A DNA stretch of 64,000 bases from Nitrospirillum viridazoti (GCF_007827975.1 NZ_VITT01000004.1); one strand, 5' to 3'. Positions 41,554 through 50,129 are shown, counted from the stretch's first letter. Numbers and translations: made by a program. Notes: generated from the sequence alone by a model not told the origin.

Positions 41554-42762
41554 ATGTCCGACGCCCCCGACCCTCGTCCCCGGCCGGCCGCCACCGGTCC
41601 CATTGGCAAATCACCCGCCGCCAAATCACCGGCCGTGAAGTTCGAGCCCTGGCATGATCCGGCCGCCAAGCCGTACATCCGGATCGAGAAGGTGACGAAG
41701 CGCTTCGGCGACTTCACGGCCGTGGACAATGTCAGCCTGTCGATCTACCGGGGGGAGTTCTTCTCGCTGCTGGGTGGGTCGGGGTCGGGCAAGACGACGC
41801 TGCTGCGCATGCTGGCGGGGTTCGAGCAGCCGACCGAGGGCCGCATCTTCATCGACGGCGTCGACATGGCGGGCATCCCGCCCTACGACCGGCCGGTCAA
41901 CATGATGTTCCAGTCCTACGCCCTGTTCCCCCACATGACGGTGGAGAACAACGTGGCCTTCGGCCTGCGGCAGGACGGTGTGCCCAAGGATGAAATCCGC
42001 ACCCGCGTGGCGGAGATGCTGGAGCTGGTGAAGCTCACCCCCTTCGCCAAGCGCAAGCCGCACCAGCTGTCCGGCGGCCAGCGGCAACGCGTGGCGCTGG
42101 CCCGCTCCCTGGTCAAGAAGCCCAAGCTGCTGCTGCTGGATGAGCCGCTGGGCGCCCTGGACAAACGCCTGCGCGAGCAGACCCAGTTCGAGCTGGTGAA
42201 CATCCAGGAAAAGCTGGGCGTCACCTTCGTGGTCGTGACCCACGACCAGGAGGAGGCCATGACCATGTCCACCCGCATCGCGGTCATGGACCATGGCGCC
42301 ATCGCCCAGGTGGGCACGCCCACCGAGATCTACGAATACCCCAACAGCCGCTTCACGGCGGAGTTCATCGGGTCGGTGAACATGTTCGAGGGCAACATCG
42401 TGGAGTCGGAGCCCGACCACTCCCTCATCCGCTCGGCGGAGGCTGGCTGCGACCTCTATGTCACCCACACCGCCCATCTGGCGGCGGGCAGCCATTGCTG
42501 GGTGGCCATCCGTCCTGAGAAGGTCAGCATCACCAAGGAAAAACCGGCGGAGGCCGACGGCGGCCGCAACGTCACGCGCGGCGTGGTGCGGGAGATCGCC
42601 TATCTGGGCGACATCTCCATCTACCAGATCGACTTGGCATCCGGTAAGCGCGTGCGGGCCACGGCGCCCAACGTGACCCGCCGCACCGAGCTGCCCATCA
42701 CCTGGGACGATGAGGTCTGGCTGAGCTGGCGCCCGTTCGCCGGCGTCGTCCTGACGGACTGA
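41554..42762 (+). CDS. potG: Polyamine ABC transporter ATP-binding protein
   Basis: 402 aa from ATG 41554 (GTG 41539 also in frame). It has Walker A GGSGSGKTT, Q-loop MMFQSYALFPHMTV, signature LSGGQRQRVALARSL, Walker B LLLLDEPLGALDK and the His switch VVVTHDQEEAM. A C-terminal TOBE-type domain (about 290-400) is present, as in PotG/PotA. An N-terminal Pro/Lys-rich extension of about 40 residues precedes the ABC domain. It energises import through PotH and PotI. Confidence 0.94.
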   Translation: MSDAPDPRPRPAATGPIGKSPAAKSPAVKFEPWHDPAAKPYIRIEKVTKRFGDFTAVDNVSLSIYRGEFFSLLGGSGSGKTTLLRMLAGFEQPTEGRIFIDGVDMAGIPPYDRPVNMMFQSYALFPHMTVENNVAFGLRQDGVPKDEIRTRVAEMLELVKLTPFAKRKPHQLSGGQRQRVALARSLVKKPKLLLLDEPLGALDKRLREQTQFELVNIQEKLGVTFVVVTHDQEEAMTMSTRIAVMDHGAIAQVGTPTEIYEYPNSRFTAEFIGSVNMFEGNIVESEPDHSLIRSAEAGCDLYVTHTAHLAAGSHCWVAIRPEKVSITKEKPAEADGGRNVTRGVVREIAYLGDISIYQIDLASGKRVRATAPNVTRRTELPITWDDEVWLSWRPFAGVVLTD

Positions 42763-42778
42763 GGGGAGGGGACCCGCC

Positions 42779-43771
42779 TTGGCCGTACCTCCGCCTTCCG
42801 CCGCACCGCAGCCGTCCGCCAGCCTGCCGCCCCTGGCGCCGCGCACTGTGAAGGACCGTGTGCTGCGCGTCACCCGCCGCCTGGGCCTGACCGGCCGGGG
42901 GGGCGTCATCCTGGGCCCCTACGCCTGGCTGGCGCTGTTCTTCCTCATCCCCTTCCTGATCGTGCTCAAAATCAGCGTGGCGGAGCCGGCGGTGGGCATT
43001 CCGCCCTTCACCAAGCTGATCGAGTGGGTGGACGGCGGGCTGGACGTGCACATCCGCTTCAGCGGGTTCCAGGCGCTGTTCGATGACGACCTGTACCTGC
43101 TGGCCTATCTGAACTCGCTGAAGATCGCCTTCGTCTCGACGCTGTGCTGCCTCTTCATCGGCTATCCCATGGCCTATGCCATCGCCACGGCGCCGGAGAA
43201 GCGGCGCGGGCCGCTGCTGATGCTGATCATCCTGCCGTTCTGGACCAGCTTCCTCATCCGCGTCTACGCGTGGATGAGCATCCTGAAGGACGAGGGGCTG
43301 CTGAACAACCTGCTGCTCAGCCTCGGCATCATCCATGAACCGCTGAAGATCCTGTACACGGACCTCGCGGTCTATATCGGCATCACCTATTCCTACCTGC
43401 CCTTCATGATCCTGCCGCTGTACGCGACGCTGGAGAAGATGGACCACACGCTGCTGGAGGCGGCGGCCGACCTGGGTGCCAAGCCTTGGAAGGCGTTCCT
43501 GACCATCACCCTGCCGCTGTCGCTGCCGGGCATCGTCGCGGGCTCGCTGCTGGTGTTCATCCCGGCGGTGGGTGAGTTCGTCATCCCCTCGCTGCTGGGC
43601 GGGTCCGACACGCTGATGATCGGGCGTGAGCTGTGGAACCTGTTCTTCAACAGCCGTGACTGGCCCTCGGCCTCGGCCGTCGCCATCGCCCTGCTGGCCT
43701 TCCTGGTGGGCCCCATCATGATCTTCCAGCACTTCCAGGGCCGCGACCAGGATAAGGGGGCCGCCCGATGA
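42779..43771 (+). CDS. potH: Polyamine ABC transporter permease
   Basis: 330 aa starting at TTG 42779; the strong GAGGGGAGGGG at 7-nt spacing supports this unusual start. Six membrane helices, with the first at about 45-65 after a Pro-rich cytoplasmic leader. The binding-protein-dependent permease signature EAAADLGAKPWKAFLTITLP (EAA loop) contacts PotG. The stop overlaps the potI start (ATGA). Confidence 0.93.
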   Translation: MAVPPPSAAPQPSASLPPLAPRTVKDRVLRVTRRLGLTGRGGVILGPYAWLALFFLIPFLIVLKISVAEPAVGIPPFTKLIEWVDGGLDVHIRFSGFQALFDDDLYLLAYLNSLKIAFVSTLCCLFIGYPMAYAIATAPEKRRGPLLMLIILPFWTSFLIRVYAWMSILKDEGLLNNLLLSLGIIHEPLKILYTDLAVYIGITYSYLPFMILPLYATLEKMDHTLLEAAADLGAKPWKAFLTITLPLSLPGIVAGSLLVFIPAVGEFVIPSLLGGSDTLMIGRELWNLFFNSRDWPSASAVAIALLAFLVGPIMIFQHFQGRDQDKGAAR

Positions 43772-44598
43772 AAAAGTCCCGCCTGCCGATGGTGCTGCTG
43801 GCCGTGGGCCTGGCCTTCCTGTACCTGCCCATTCTCTTGCTGGTGGTCTATTCCTTCAACGACAACCGCTCGCTGACCGTCTGGACCGGCGCTTCCCTGC
43901 GCTGGTACCACGAGCTGATCGAGGACGGCCAGATGCTGGAGGCGGCGTGGCTGTCGCTGCGCATTGCCTTCGCCACCGCCTGCGGCGCCGTGGTGCTGGG
44001 CACGCTGGCGGGGCTGATGCTGGCCCGGTTCGGCGCCTTCCGCGGCCGGGCGCTGTTCGCCGGCATGATCTCCGCCCCCCTGGTCATGCCCGAGGTCATC
44101 ATGGGCCTGGCCCTGCTGCTGCTGTTCGTCAGCGCCGAGCAGCTGATCGGCTGGCCGGCGGGGCGTGGGGTGCTGACCATCATCCTGGCGCACATCACCT
44201 TCACCATGTCCTTCGTAGCCGTGGTCATCCAGTCGCGCCTGGTCAGCATGGACATCTCGCTGGAGGAGGCGGCGATGGATCTGGGCGCGCGGCCGGCCAA
44301 GGTGTTCTTCGTCATCACCCTGCCCATCATCGCGCCGGCCATCGTCTCGGGCTGGCTGCTGGCCTTCACGCTGTCCCTGGACGATCTGGTCATCACCAGC
44401 TTCGTCTCCGGCCCGGGTTCCACCACCCTGCCGATGATCGTCTTCTCCTCCATCCGTCTGGGCCTGAAGCCGGAGATCAACGCGCTGGCCACCATCGTGG
44501 TGGCGGTGGTCGCCACCGGCATCGGCCTGGCGGGTTTTCTGGAGGCCCGCCGCGCCCGCATCCGCGAGCGTGAGGAAAGCCAGGCTGGGAAGGTATGA
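43768..44598 (+). CDS. potI: Polyamine ABC transporter permease
   Basis: 276 aa with six membrane helices. The N-terminus MVLLAVGLAFLYLPILLLVV, followed by YSFNDNRSLTVWTGASLRWY, is typical of PotI/PotC. The EAA loop reads EAAMDLGARPAKVFFVITLP. It pairs with PotH in the membrane. Its start overlaps the potH stop, giving translational coupling and equal amounts. Confidence 0.93.
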   Translation: MKKSRLPMVLLAVGLAFLYLPILLLVVYSFNDNRSLTVWTGASLRWYHELIEDGQMLEAAWLSLRIAFATACGAVVLGTLAGLMLARFGAFRGRALFAGMISAPLVMPEVIMGLALLLLFVSAEQLIGWPAGRGVLTIILAHITFTMSFVAVVIQSRLVSMDISLEEAAMDLGARPAKVFFVITLPIIAPAIVSGWLLAFTLSLDDLVITSFVSGPGSTTLPMIVFSSIRLGLKPEINALATIVVAVVATGIGLAGFLEARRARIREREESQAGKV

Positions 44599-44629
44599 GC
44601 AGTGGCATGAGGCTGGTCCTCATGCCGCT

Positions 44630-44653
44630 GTAGGCCCCGACCGGGGCCGCCGG
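44630..44653 (+). repeat. Dispersed palindromic repeat A, copy 2
   Basis: Identical over 24 bp to the minus-strand element at 26112-26135. It lies in the 234-bp gap between potI and aguA, which otherwise holds no recognisable gene or terminator. Confidence 0.7.
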
Positions 44654-44832
44654 AGTTTTGCGGGGAGCGTGAGCGGACTGCAAAACGAGGAAGCCAAGCC
44701 GCCGGATGGCGGCGCCCGGCGGCTGAGGGGGCATGAAATCATCATCCAAAGCGCTGATTGCCAGCCTGCAGCCCAGGCGGAATACTATTCTTTGCAACCG
44801 CCCCGATCCGGGGCGGCGGAGGAGCGGACGCC

Positions 44833-45861
44833 ATGACTTACACCCCCGGTTCCCCCGCTGCGGCGGGCTTCGTCATGCCCGGTGAGTGGCACCCGCACGA
44901 CCGCTGCTGGATGGCCTGGCCCAACCGGGCGGAGACCTTCCCCAACGGGCTGGACGCCGCCCGCCAGGCCTATGCCGCCGTGGCCAAGGCCATCGCGCAG
45001 TTTGAGCCCGTGACCATCGTGGCCCCGCCGGGGGAGGTGGCCGACGCCTCCATCCTGTGCTCGGGCGCGCCGGTCAGCGTCATCCCCGTTCCCCTGTCCG
45101 ACAGCTGGATCCGCGACAACGGCCCCAGCTTCGTCATCGACGGCAAGGGCGGCATCGGCGGGGTGGACTGGGATTTCAATGCCTGGGGCCGCAACTACGA
45201 TGATTTCGGGGCCGACACCCAGGTGGCGGCGGAAATCCTGAAGGGCCTGGACGTTCCCCGCTTCAAGGCGCCCCTGGTCATGGAGGGCGGGTCCTTCCAT
45301 GTCGATGGCGAGGGCACGCTGATCACCACCGAGGAATGCTTGCTGAACCCCAACCGCAACCCCGGCCTGACGCGGGGGGAGATCGAGGGGCACTTGCGCG
45401 ACTTCTTGGGCGTGCGCCAGATCATCTGGCTGGGCCGGGGCTATGAGCAGGACGAGACCGATGGCCACATCGATGAGATCGCCTGTTTCATCCGCCCGGG
45501 CCTGGTGCTGGCCATGACCACGGACGATCCCGACGATCCCAACTTCGATACCTTCCAGGACAATATCGAGCGGCTGTCCATGGCGACGGACGCCCAGGGG
45601 CGGGAGTTGGACATCGTCACCTTGCGCACGCCGGCGCGCCAGGAACAGGCGGGCGTGCGCCTGACCCTGTCCTACACCAACTTCTACCTGGCCAACGGCG
45701 GCGTGGTCCTGCCCGCCTTCGAGGACCCCATGGATGCGGAGGCCGCCAAGCTGTTCAGCCGCCTCTACCCCGACCGCCAGATCGCGCAGGTTCCGGCGCT
45801 GGACATCGTGCGCGGTGGCGGCGGCATCCACTGCATCACCCAGCAGCAGCCCAAGCCCTGA
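44833..45861 (+). CDS. aguA: Agmatine deiminase
   Basis: 342 aa from ATG 44833 with GGAGGAG upstream. The peptidyl-arginine-deiminase-like fold has WMAWPNRAETFPNG near the N-terminus, DSWIRDNGPSFVID, MEGGSFHVDGEGTLITTEEC, the His-containing DETDGHIDEIACF and the nucleophile Cys in GGGGIHCITQQQP. It converts agmatine to N-carbamoylputrescine and ammonia. The next enzyme, N-carbamoylputrescine amidohydrolase (aguB), is not in the window. Its place after potFGHI suggests that imported agmatine or putrescine is the substrate pool. Confidence 0.95.
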   Translation: MTYTPGSPAAAGFVMPGEWHPHDRCWMAWPNRAETFPNGLDAARQAYAAVAKAIAQFEPVTIVAPPGEVADASILCSGAPVSVIPVPLSDSWIRDNGPSFVIDGKGGIGGVDWDFNAWGRNYDDFGADTQVAAEILKGLDVPRFKAPLVMEGGSFHVDGEGTLITTEECLLNPNRNPGLTRGEIEGHLRDFLGVRQIIWLGRGYEQDETDGHIDEIACFIRPGLVLAMTTDDPDDPNFDTFQDNIERLSMATDAQGRELDIVTLRTPARQEQAGVRLTLSYTNFYLANGGVVLPAFEDPMDAEAAKLFSRLYPDRQIAQVPALDIVRGGGGIHCITQQQPKP

Positions 45862-45908
45862 GGGCACAACGCCGTTGGCCGCCAAGGAAAAGCCCTTGGC
45901 TACGTGTG

Positions 45909-45937
45909 TTGACTCATAAACTCTACATATGTTGATA
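45909..45937 (+). promoter_or_regulatory. Candidate sigma-70 promoter of motA
   Basis: TTGACT at 45909-45914, a 17-nt spacer and TTGATA at 45932-45937, in a short AT-rich patch 41 bp before the motA start. A GATAAT at 45934-45939 is an alternative -10. Confidence 0.45.
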
Positions 45938-45977
45938 ATGACCCATTCCCGGTTACGGGGCGGGATGGGGAGAGGGC

Positions 45978-46838
45978 ATGTTCGCCATGATCGGCCTGGG
46001 GGCCGTGTTCCTGTGCGTGTTCGGGTCGTACGCCGTCGGCGGCGGCAAGATCGCGGTTATCCTGGATGCTCTGCCGGGAGAGGTGGCGACCATCGGTGGC
46101 GCCGCCGTCTGCGCCTTCCTCACCGCCAACAGCACCGACGTCATCCGCCATTCCACCGCGGCGGTGACGCGCGTTTTCCAGGGCACCCGCTATGGCAAGC
46201 GCGAGTACATGGATCTGCTGGCCCTGCTGTACCGCATGCTGAGATCCATCAAGACTAAGGGTGTGCTGTCCATCGAACAGCATATCGAAAAGCCATTCGA
46301 GAGCAGTCTTTTCAACGCCCATCCCCTAGTGTTGCGTGATGTCGCGACGGTGGAGTTCATCACCGATTACATGCGCATGTTCTCCACCGGCGTGGACAGC
46401 CCGCTGGAACTGGATGCCTTGATGGAGCGGGAGATTGAGAAGGGGCGGCACGAAGATCTGCATCCCGCACACGCCTTTTCCGTCATGGCGGACGGCATGC
46501 CGGCGCTGGGCATCGTCGCGGCGGTCCTGGGCGTTATCAAGACCATGGGATCGATCACCGAGCCGCCGGAGGTTCTGGGCGCGCTGATCGGCCACGCCCT
46601 GGTGGGCACCTTCATGGGCATCTTCCTGGCCTATTGCATTGTGGCGCCGGTAGCCGCCCGCTTGCGCAGTATTGCGGAGGAGGAGAACCGCTTCCGCCAC
46701 GTGGTGCGGGCCGCCATCACCGCCCACCTGGCGGGCTATGCCCCCCAGGTGTCCATAGAGGCCGCGCGTAAGGAAATCCCCACCAAACACATGCCCAAAT
46801 TCTATGAATTGGAGGAGGCGCTGGCCGCCGTTGCCTGA
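45978..46838 (+). CDS. motA: Flagellar motor stator subunit MotA (no motB adjacent)
   Basis: 286 aa with four membrane helices: about 2-20, 30-50, 170-190 and 200-222. Canonical features are GGGKIAVILDALPGE at the start, the cytoplasmic charged loop with LLYRMLRSIKTKGVLSIEQHIE (residues that meet FliG), the ADGMPALGIVAAVLGVIKTM stretch with the functional Pro, and the charged tail. MotA normally forms proton channels with MotB at the motor, and motB is normally the next gene; here a PadR regulator follows. It may pair with a MotB encoded elsewhere. Confidence 0.93.
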   Translation: MFAMIGLGAVFLCVFGSYAVGGGKIAVILDALPGEVATIGGAAVCAFLTANSTDVIRHSTAAVTRVFQGTRYGKREYMDLLALLYRMLRSIKTKGVLSIEQHIEKPFESSLFNAHPLVLRDVATVEFITDYMRMFSTGVDSPLELDALMEREIEKGRHEDLHPAHAFSVMADGMPALGIVAAVLGVIKTMGSITEPPEVLGALIGHALVGTFMGIFLAYCIVAPVAARLRSIAEEENRFRHVVRAAITAHLAGYAPQVSIEAARKEIPTKHMPKFYELEEALAAVA

Positions 46839-46868
46839 CGGTGGCCGGCCGCACTAAGGAACCGCCCT

Positions 46869-47180
46869 ATGCCCCGACGCCCCAATATCTCCCGCCAGAC
46901 CCGGCTGCTGTTCACGGCCCTGCTGGAACGCCCGCTGGATTGGCGTCACGGCTATGATTTGTCCAAGGACACGGGATTGAAGTCCGGCACCCTGTACCCC
47001 CTGCTCATGCGCCTGCATGACCAGGGGCTGATGGCCGCGCGGTGGGAGGAGGCCACCCGGCCCGGCCTGCCGCCCCGCCATGCCTATCGCCTGACGGCGG
47101 AAGGGGCGGCGCTGGCGCGAGACCTGGCGCTGCCAGAGGAGAAGGCTGCCGACGGTGCGGATGGGACGGTGCCGGCATGA
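46869..47180 (+). CDS. PadR-family transcriptional regulator
   Basis: 103 aa, a short (subfamily-2 type) PadR with the winged helix in LLFTALLERPLDWRHGYDLSKDTGLKSGTLYPLLMRLHDQGLM and the wing ending HAYRLTAEGAALARDL (listed here in two parts of the same domain). AAGGA precedes the ATG. The stop overlaps the next start (ATGA), so it is translationally coupled to the chimeric membrane protein. Many short PadR proteins are encoded with a membrane partner and repress their own operon. It lies only 30 bp after motA, so the three genes may form one operon. Confidence 0.9.
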   Translation: MPRRPNISRQTRLLFTALLERPLDWRHGYDLSKDTGLKSGTLYPLLMRLHDQGLMAARWEEATRPGLPPRHAYRLTAEGAALARDLALPEEKAADGADGTVPA

Positions 47181-48109
47181 CCGCCCTTGTTGCCCCCCTG
47201 CGTCGGCGGTTGGCCCGCGCGCTCACCCGTCACGCAGCCGATAGCCTGCCGACGCACCGCGCCGCGTGGGGGGAGGCCATGCGGGCGGAGGTGGACAGCC
47301 TGGCCGACGGGGATGGTCTTTTGCGCTGGGCCCTGGGCTGCGTGATGGCGGGGTATGGTCAGCGCTTGGGTGCCGCCGTGTCCGCATCCGGCGCCGTTGT
47401 CGTGCGGATGGCGTTGCTACCGTTGCTGCTGATTGGTCTCGACGCCGTGTTTGGTGGGCGGACGACGGTGATCCTGCATGCTCTGCCCGGCTGTGCTCTC
47501 ATCGTTCTGGCCGGCGCTTGGGCGGTGACGGCCATCGGCCGGCGCAGAGGCGATGACGGCGTGCTCGCGGCCCTGCGCGCCGCGCTGGCCGGCTCCAGGC
47601 AGGCGCGACTGAAGCCAGATGAGATGGAGGATTTTCTGGCCCAACTGACGGCGGCGCTGTGTCAGGAGGGCGGCCCGGATCTGGTGCAGCACCAGTTGAG
47701 CCTGCCGCTCGGCCGGTCGATGTTCGGCGCCTATCCCACCCTATTGCACGATCCGCATGTGCGGATCGTGATGGTGGCCGGCTTGGCCAAGCAACCGCTC
47801 GGGCCCGTGCTGGAAGGCATCCAGGTGGCGCGATCGCGGCCTGAGGCGGTGTTGCGACGCTATGGTGATGCGTTGGTTTGGATGGGGCTCGTGGCGACGC
47901 TGATGGGTGTCATGAAGGCGCTGGACGTGCTGGGCCGACCGGAGGTTTTTGGCCCGTTGGTGGCCGGGGCTCTGGTGGGTATCGGTTTTGGCCTAGTCTG
48001 CGCCAAGGGGGTGGTGCGCCCCCTGGCGGATCGGTTCGCCCACGATATCGAGGATGACATGGCGGTCTATCGTCGCATTGGCGCCGCCCTGGCCGCCGAG
48101 GTGCGCTGA
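47177..48109 (+). CDS. Chimeric membrane protein: PadR-partner-like N-terminus plus divergent MotA-like domain
   Basis: 310 aa. Residues 1-65 (HRAAWGEAMRAEVDSL, LLRWALGCVMAGYGQRL) resemble the membrane proteins usually encoded just after PadR genes. From about residue 85 the order and motifs follow MotA from the gene two places upstream: GGRTTVILHALPGC versus GGGKIAVILDALPGE; RSMFGAYPTLLHD versus SSLFNAHPLVLRD; GLVATLMGVMKALDVLGRPEVFGPLV versus the corresponding GIVAAVLGVIKTM region (quoted pieces are partial). The motor-critical Pro (MPALG) is lost (LVWMG) and the charged loop is shortened. It is probably no stator subunit. Function unknown. It starts inside the padR stop codon. Confidence 0.75.
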   Translation: MTALVAPLRRRLARALTRHAADSLPTHRAAWGEAMRAEVDSLADGDGLLRWALGCVMAGYGQRLGAAVSASGAVVVRMALLPLLLIGLDAVFGGRTTVILHALPGCALIVLAGAWAVTAIGRRRGDDGVLAALRAALAGSRQARLKPDEMEDFLAQLTAALCQEGGPDLVQHQLSLPLGRSMFGAYPTLLHDPHVRIVMVAGLAKQPLGPVLEGIQVARSRPEAVLRRYGDALVWMGLVATLMGVMKALDVLGRPEVFGPLVAGALVGIGFGLVCAKGVVRPLADRFAHDIEDDMAVYRRIGAALAAEVR

Positions 48110-48148
48110 AGGAGCGCGTCGTCTGGCGGCCAGGGGGGACGGCCGCGA

Positions 48149-48478
48149 TCAATTGACCGTCGTCTGGGCCTGCTGCAGCGCGCCGCTCAGGTTGGTGACG
48201 CAGCGGTCGTAGGCTTCCGTGCCGGCGGTCAGGCCGGCTTCGCCGCAGGCGGTCTGACTGCGCTGCTCGTGCATCTTCTTGGTCATCGACAGGGTCTGCG
48301 TCAGGCTGGCGACGCAGGCGGCGTACTGGGTGTCGGCGGGGCTGACGTGCAGGGCGTCCTGGCAGGCGCGGTCGATCGACGGGTGCACAGTGACGGTCGG
48401 CATGCCGTCGGCGGCCAAGACCGGCTGGGCGACCAGGGCGAACAGGGCGGCGATCGCGACGACGGAAGATTTCAACAT
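48149..48478 (-). CDS. Small secreted four-cysteine protein, paralogue 1
   Basis: 109 aa from ATG 48478 (AAGGA upstream). The signal peptide ends at QPVLAADG. The mature part has the pattern C-x15-C and C-x14-C: CQDALHVSPADTQYAAC and CGEAGLTAGTEAYDRC, each followed by V and an NL/SL turn. Two paralogues with the same spacing lie at 49764 and 50213. The two halves resemble each other, suggesting an internal duplication and two disulfide-bonded units in the periplasm. No known family recognised. Confidence 0.8.
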   Translation of the reverse strand: MLKSSVVAIAALFALVAQPVLAADGMPTVTVHPSIDRACQDALHVSPADTQYAACVASLTQTLSMTKKMHEQRSQTACGEAGLTAGTEAYDRCVTNLSGALQQAQTTVN

Positions 48479-48795
48479 AGCATGATATCCTTCAGGGCTG
48501 GGCGTGCCACGCATCCGGCACGCTATGGGTGTGTGGGTCTTTTGTAAGGGTAGGGTCGTTTACTGGATTGGATAATTCAGTAGTTTATGGATCAATCACT
48601 GATGTTATTTTTGTGAATATTTGTACAATCCGGCTTTCTTTTTATATTTTCACTGGACGGCCACCTTTAAGGCACCCGACTCAACGATACGGATGGCAGC
48701 CGCCTGATTTTGCGTTTGGATTCGACGCGGCGGCGGGCGCATCGTCCCAGGTGCCGCTGGCCGTCGCCGGCACCTGTCACTGGAAAGCGTCCACC
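48479..48795. other. Intergenic region with AT-rich patch upstream of bestrophin gene
   Basis: A 317-bp divergent region. The part at about 48540-48660 is strikingly AT-rich for this window, with runs such as ttatttttgtgaatatttg. It must contain promoters for the leftward four-cysteine gene and perhaps for the bestrophin gene. I see no coding sequence; an in-frame extension of the bestrophin frame through it lacks protein character. Confidence 0.5.
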
Positions 48796-49716
48796 ATGAT
48801 CGTCCGGGACCGGCCCGGCCTGCTGCGGCTGTTCTTCATCCTGCGCGGCTCCATCGTCCTGCGCATCCTGCCCCAGGTGCTGGTCATCCTCGTGCTGTCG
48901 GCGGGTGTGGTATGGCTGCGCACTACCCATCCGGGCTGGGCGCCCGCCTTCAATGGCGCGCCTTTCGCCTTGCTGGGCATCGCGCTGTCGGTGTTCCTGG
49001 GCTTCCGCAACAACGCCTGCTACGACCGCTGGTGGGAGGCGCGCAAGGATTGGGGCCAACTGCTCTACACCGTGCGCGACCTGGGCCGGCAGACACTGAT
49101 GCTGGACCGGGACGGCGAGCCGAGAGCCGCGCGGCGCCAGCTGCTGCGCCTGGCCATGGCCTTCGGCCATGCCTTGGTCTGCCACCTGCGGCCCGGCGGC
49201 GACGCCACCAAGCCCCGCCGCTTCCTCTCGGCCGCCCAGCTGGCGGGCTTCGAATCCTCCCGCAACCGGCCGGATTTCCTGCTGCGCCAGATGGGCCAGG
49301 TGCTGGCGGAGCTGCTGGCCGGCGGCCATGTCAGCGATATCCAGTACACGGTGCTGGAGGGCACGCTGGGTCGCCTGTCGGCCGTCCTGGCGGCGTGCGA
49401 GCGCATTCGCAACACGCCGGTTCCCTTTGGCTACACCCTGTTGCTGCATCGCACGGCCTATCTGTTCTGCTTCCTGCTACCCTTCGGCTTCGCCGACGTC
49501 CTGCACTGGGGCACGCCCTTCATCACCGGGCTGGTGGCCTATACCTTCTTCGGCCTGGACGCCCTGGGGGACGAATTGGAGGAGCCGTTCGGCACCCGGC
49601 TCAACGCCCTGCCCATCGAGGCGCTGGCCGACACCATGGAGATCAATTTGCGCGAGGCGCTGGGGGAGACGGACTTGCCATCCCTGCCGCAGCCCAAGGG
49701 CCACGTACTGATGTGA
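48796..49716 (+). CDS. Bestrophin-family (YneE/UPF0187) membrane channel protein
   Basis: 306 aa from ATG 48796. Family features are an N-terminal amphipathic segment RPGLLRLFFILRGSIV, the first helices, LGFRNNACYDRWWEARKDWG (the bestrophin RNxxxYxRWWEAR signature), ERIRNTPVPFGYTLLLHRT, and DALGDELEEPFGTRLNALP near the C-terminus. Bacterial bestrophins are pentameric ion channels of the inner membrane; some conduct cations. It sits amid three small secreted four-cysteine proteins, all on the other strand. Confidence 0.92.
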   Translation: MIVRDRPGLLRLFFILRGSIVLRILPQVLVILVLSAGVVWLRTTHPGWAPAFNGAPFALLGIALSVFLGFRNNACYDRWWEARKDWGQLLYTVRDLGRQTLMLDRDGEPRAARRQLLRLAMAFGHALVCHLRPGGDATKPRRFLSAAQLAGFESSRNRPDFLLRQMGQVLAELLAGGHVSDIQYTVLEGTLGRLSAVLAACERIRNTPVPFGYTLLLHRTAYLFCFLLPFGFADVLHWGTPFITGLVAYTFFGLDALGDELEEPFGTRLNALPIEALADTMEINLREALGETDLPSLPQPKGHVLM

Positions 49717-49726
49717 CCGCCGGCGG

Positions 49727-49751
49727 CCCGCGCCCTGAGATGGGGCGCGGG
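49727..49751. repeat. GC-rich hairpin between convergent genes
   Basis: 9-bp arms 49727-49735 and 49743-49751 around 7 nt. It lies between the bestrophin gene and the second four-cysteine gene, which converge. It has no T-run, but the position suggests a transcript 3' end. Confidence 0.4.
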
Positions 49752-49763
49752 GCCGGAAGGCGG

Positions 49764-50129
49764 TCAGTTCGGGGCCAGCAGCACTTGGTTCAACGCGCCG
49801 TCCAGGTTGGCGACGCAGCGCTCGAACCCGTTGGTGCCGGGCATCAGCCCCACCTCAGCGCAGGCGTTGCCGATGGGCGTCGGGCGCTGGTTCTGGGGCT
49901 GGGCGGTGGCTACGGCCCGGTTCAGGGTGGCGACGCAGGCGGCATAATCGGTGTTGTTGACGGTCAGTCCCAAGGTCGACTGGCAGGCATGCTGGACAGC
50001 GGCGATGCCGGTGGTTGTGACGGTGACCGTCAGCGGGGCGGCGGCGAAGGCCGGGGCCGCGACAGTGGCACCCAGCAGGGCGGCGACGACGCCGGTTTTA
50101 ATAAACATCGGCAAAGTCCGGGTATTCAT
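49764..50129 (-). CDS. Small secreted four-cysteine protein, paralogue 2
   Basis: 121 aa from ATG 50129 with GGAG 8 nt upstream (GTG 50138 also in frame). The signal peptide ends at VAAPAFAAA. The pattern C-x15-C / C-x14-C reads CQSTLGLTVNNTDYAAC and CAEVGLMPGTNGFERC, ending VANLDGALNQVLLAPN. It is closest to paralogue 3, its upstream neighbour on the same strand, and probably arose by tandem duplication. Function unknown. Confidence 0.82.
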   Translation of the reverse strand: MNTRTLPMFIKTGVVAALLGATVAAPAFAAAPLTVTVTTTGIAAVQHACQSTLGLTVNNTDYAACVATLNRAVATAQPQNQRPTPIGNACAEVGLMPGTNGFERCVANLDGALNQVLLAPN

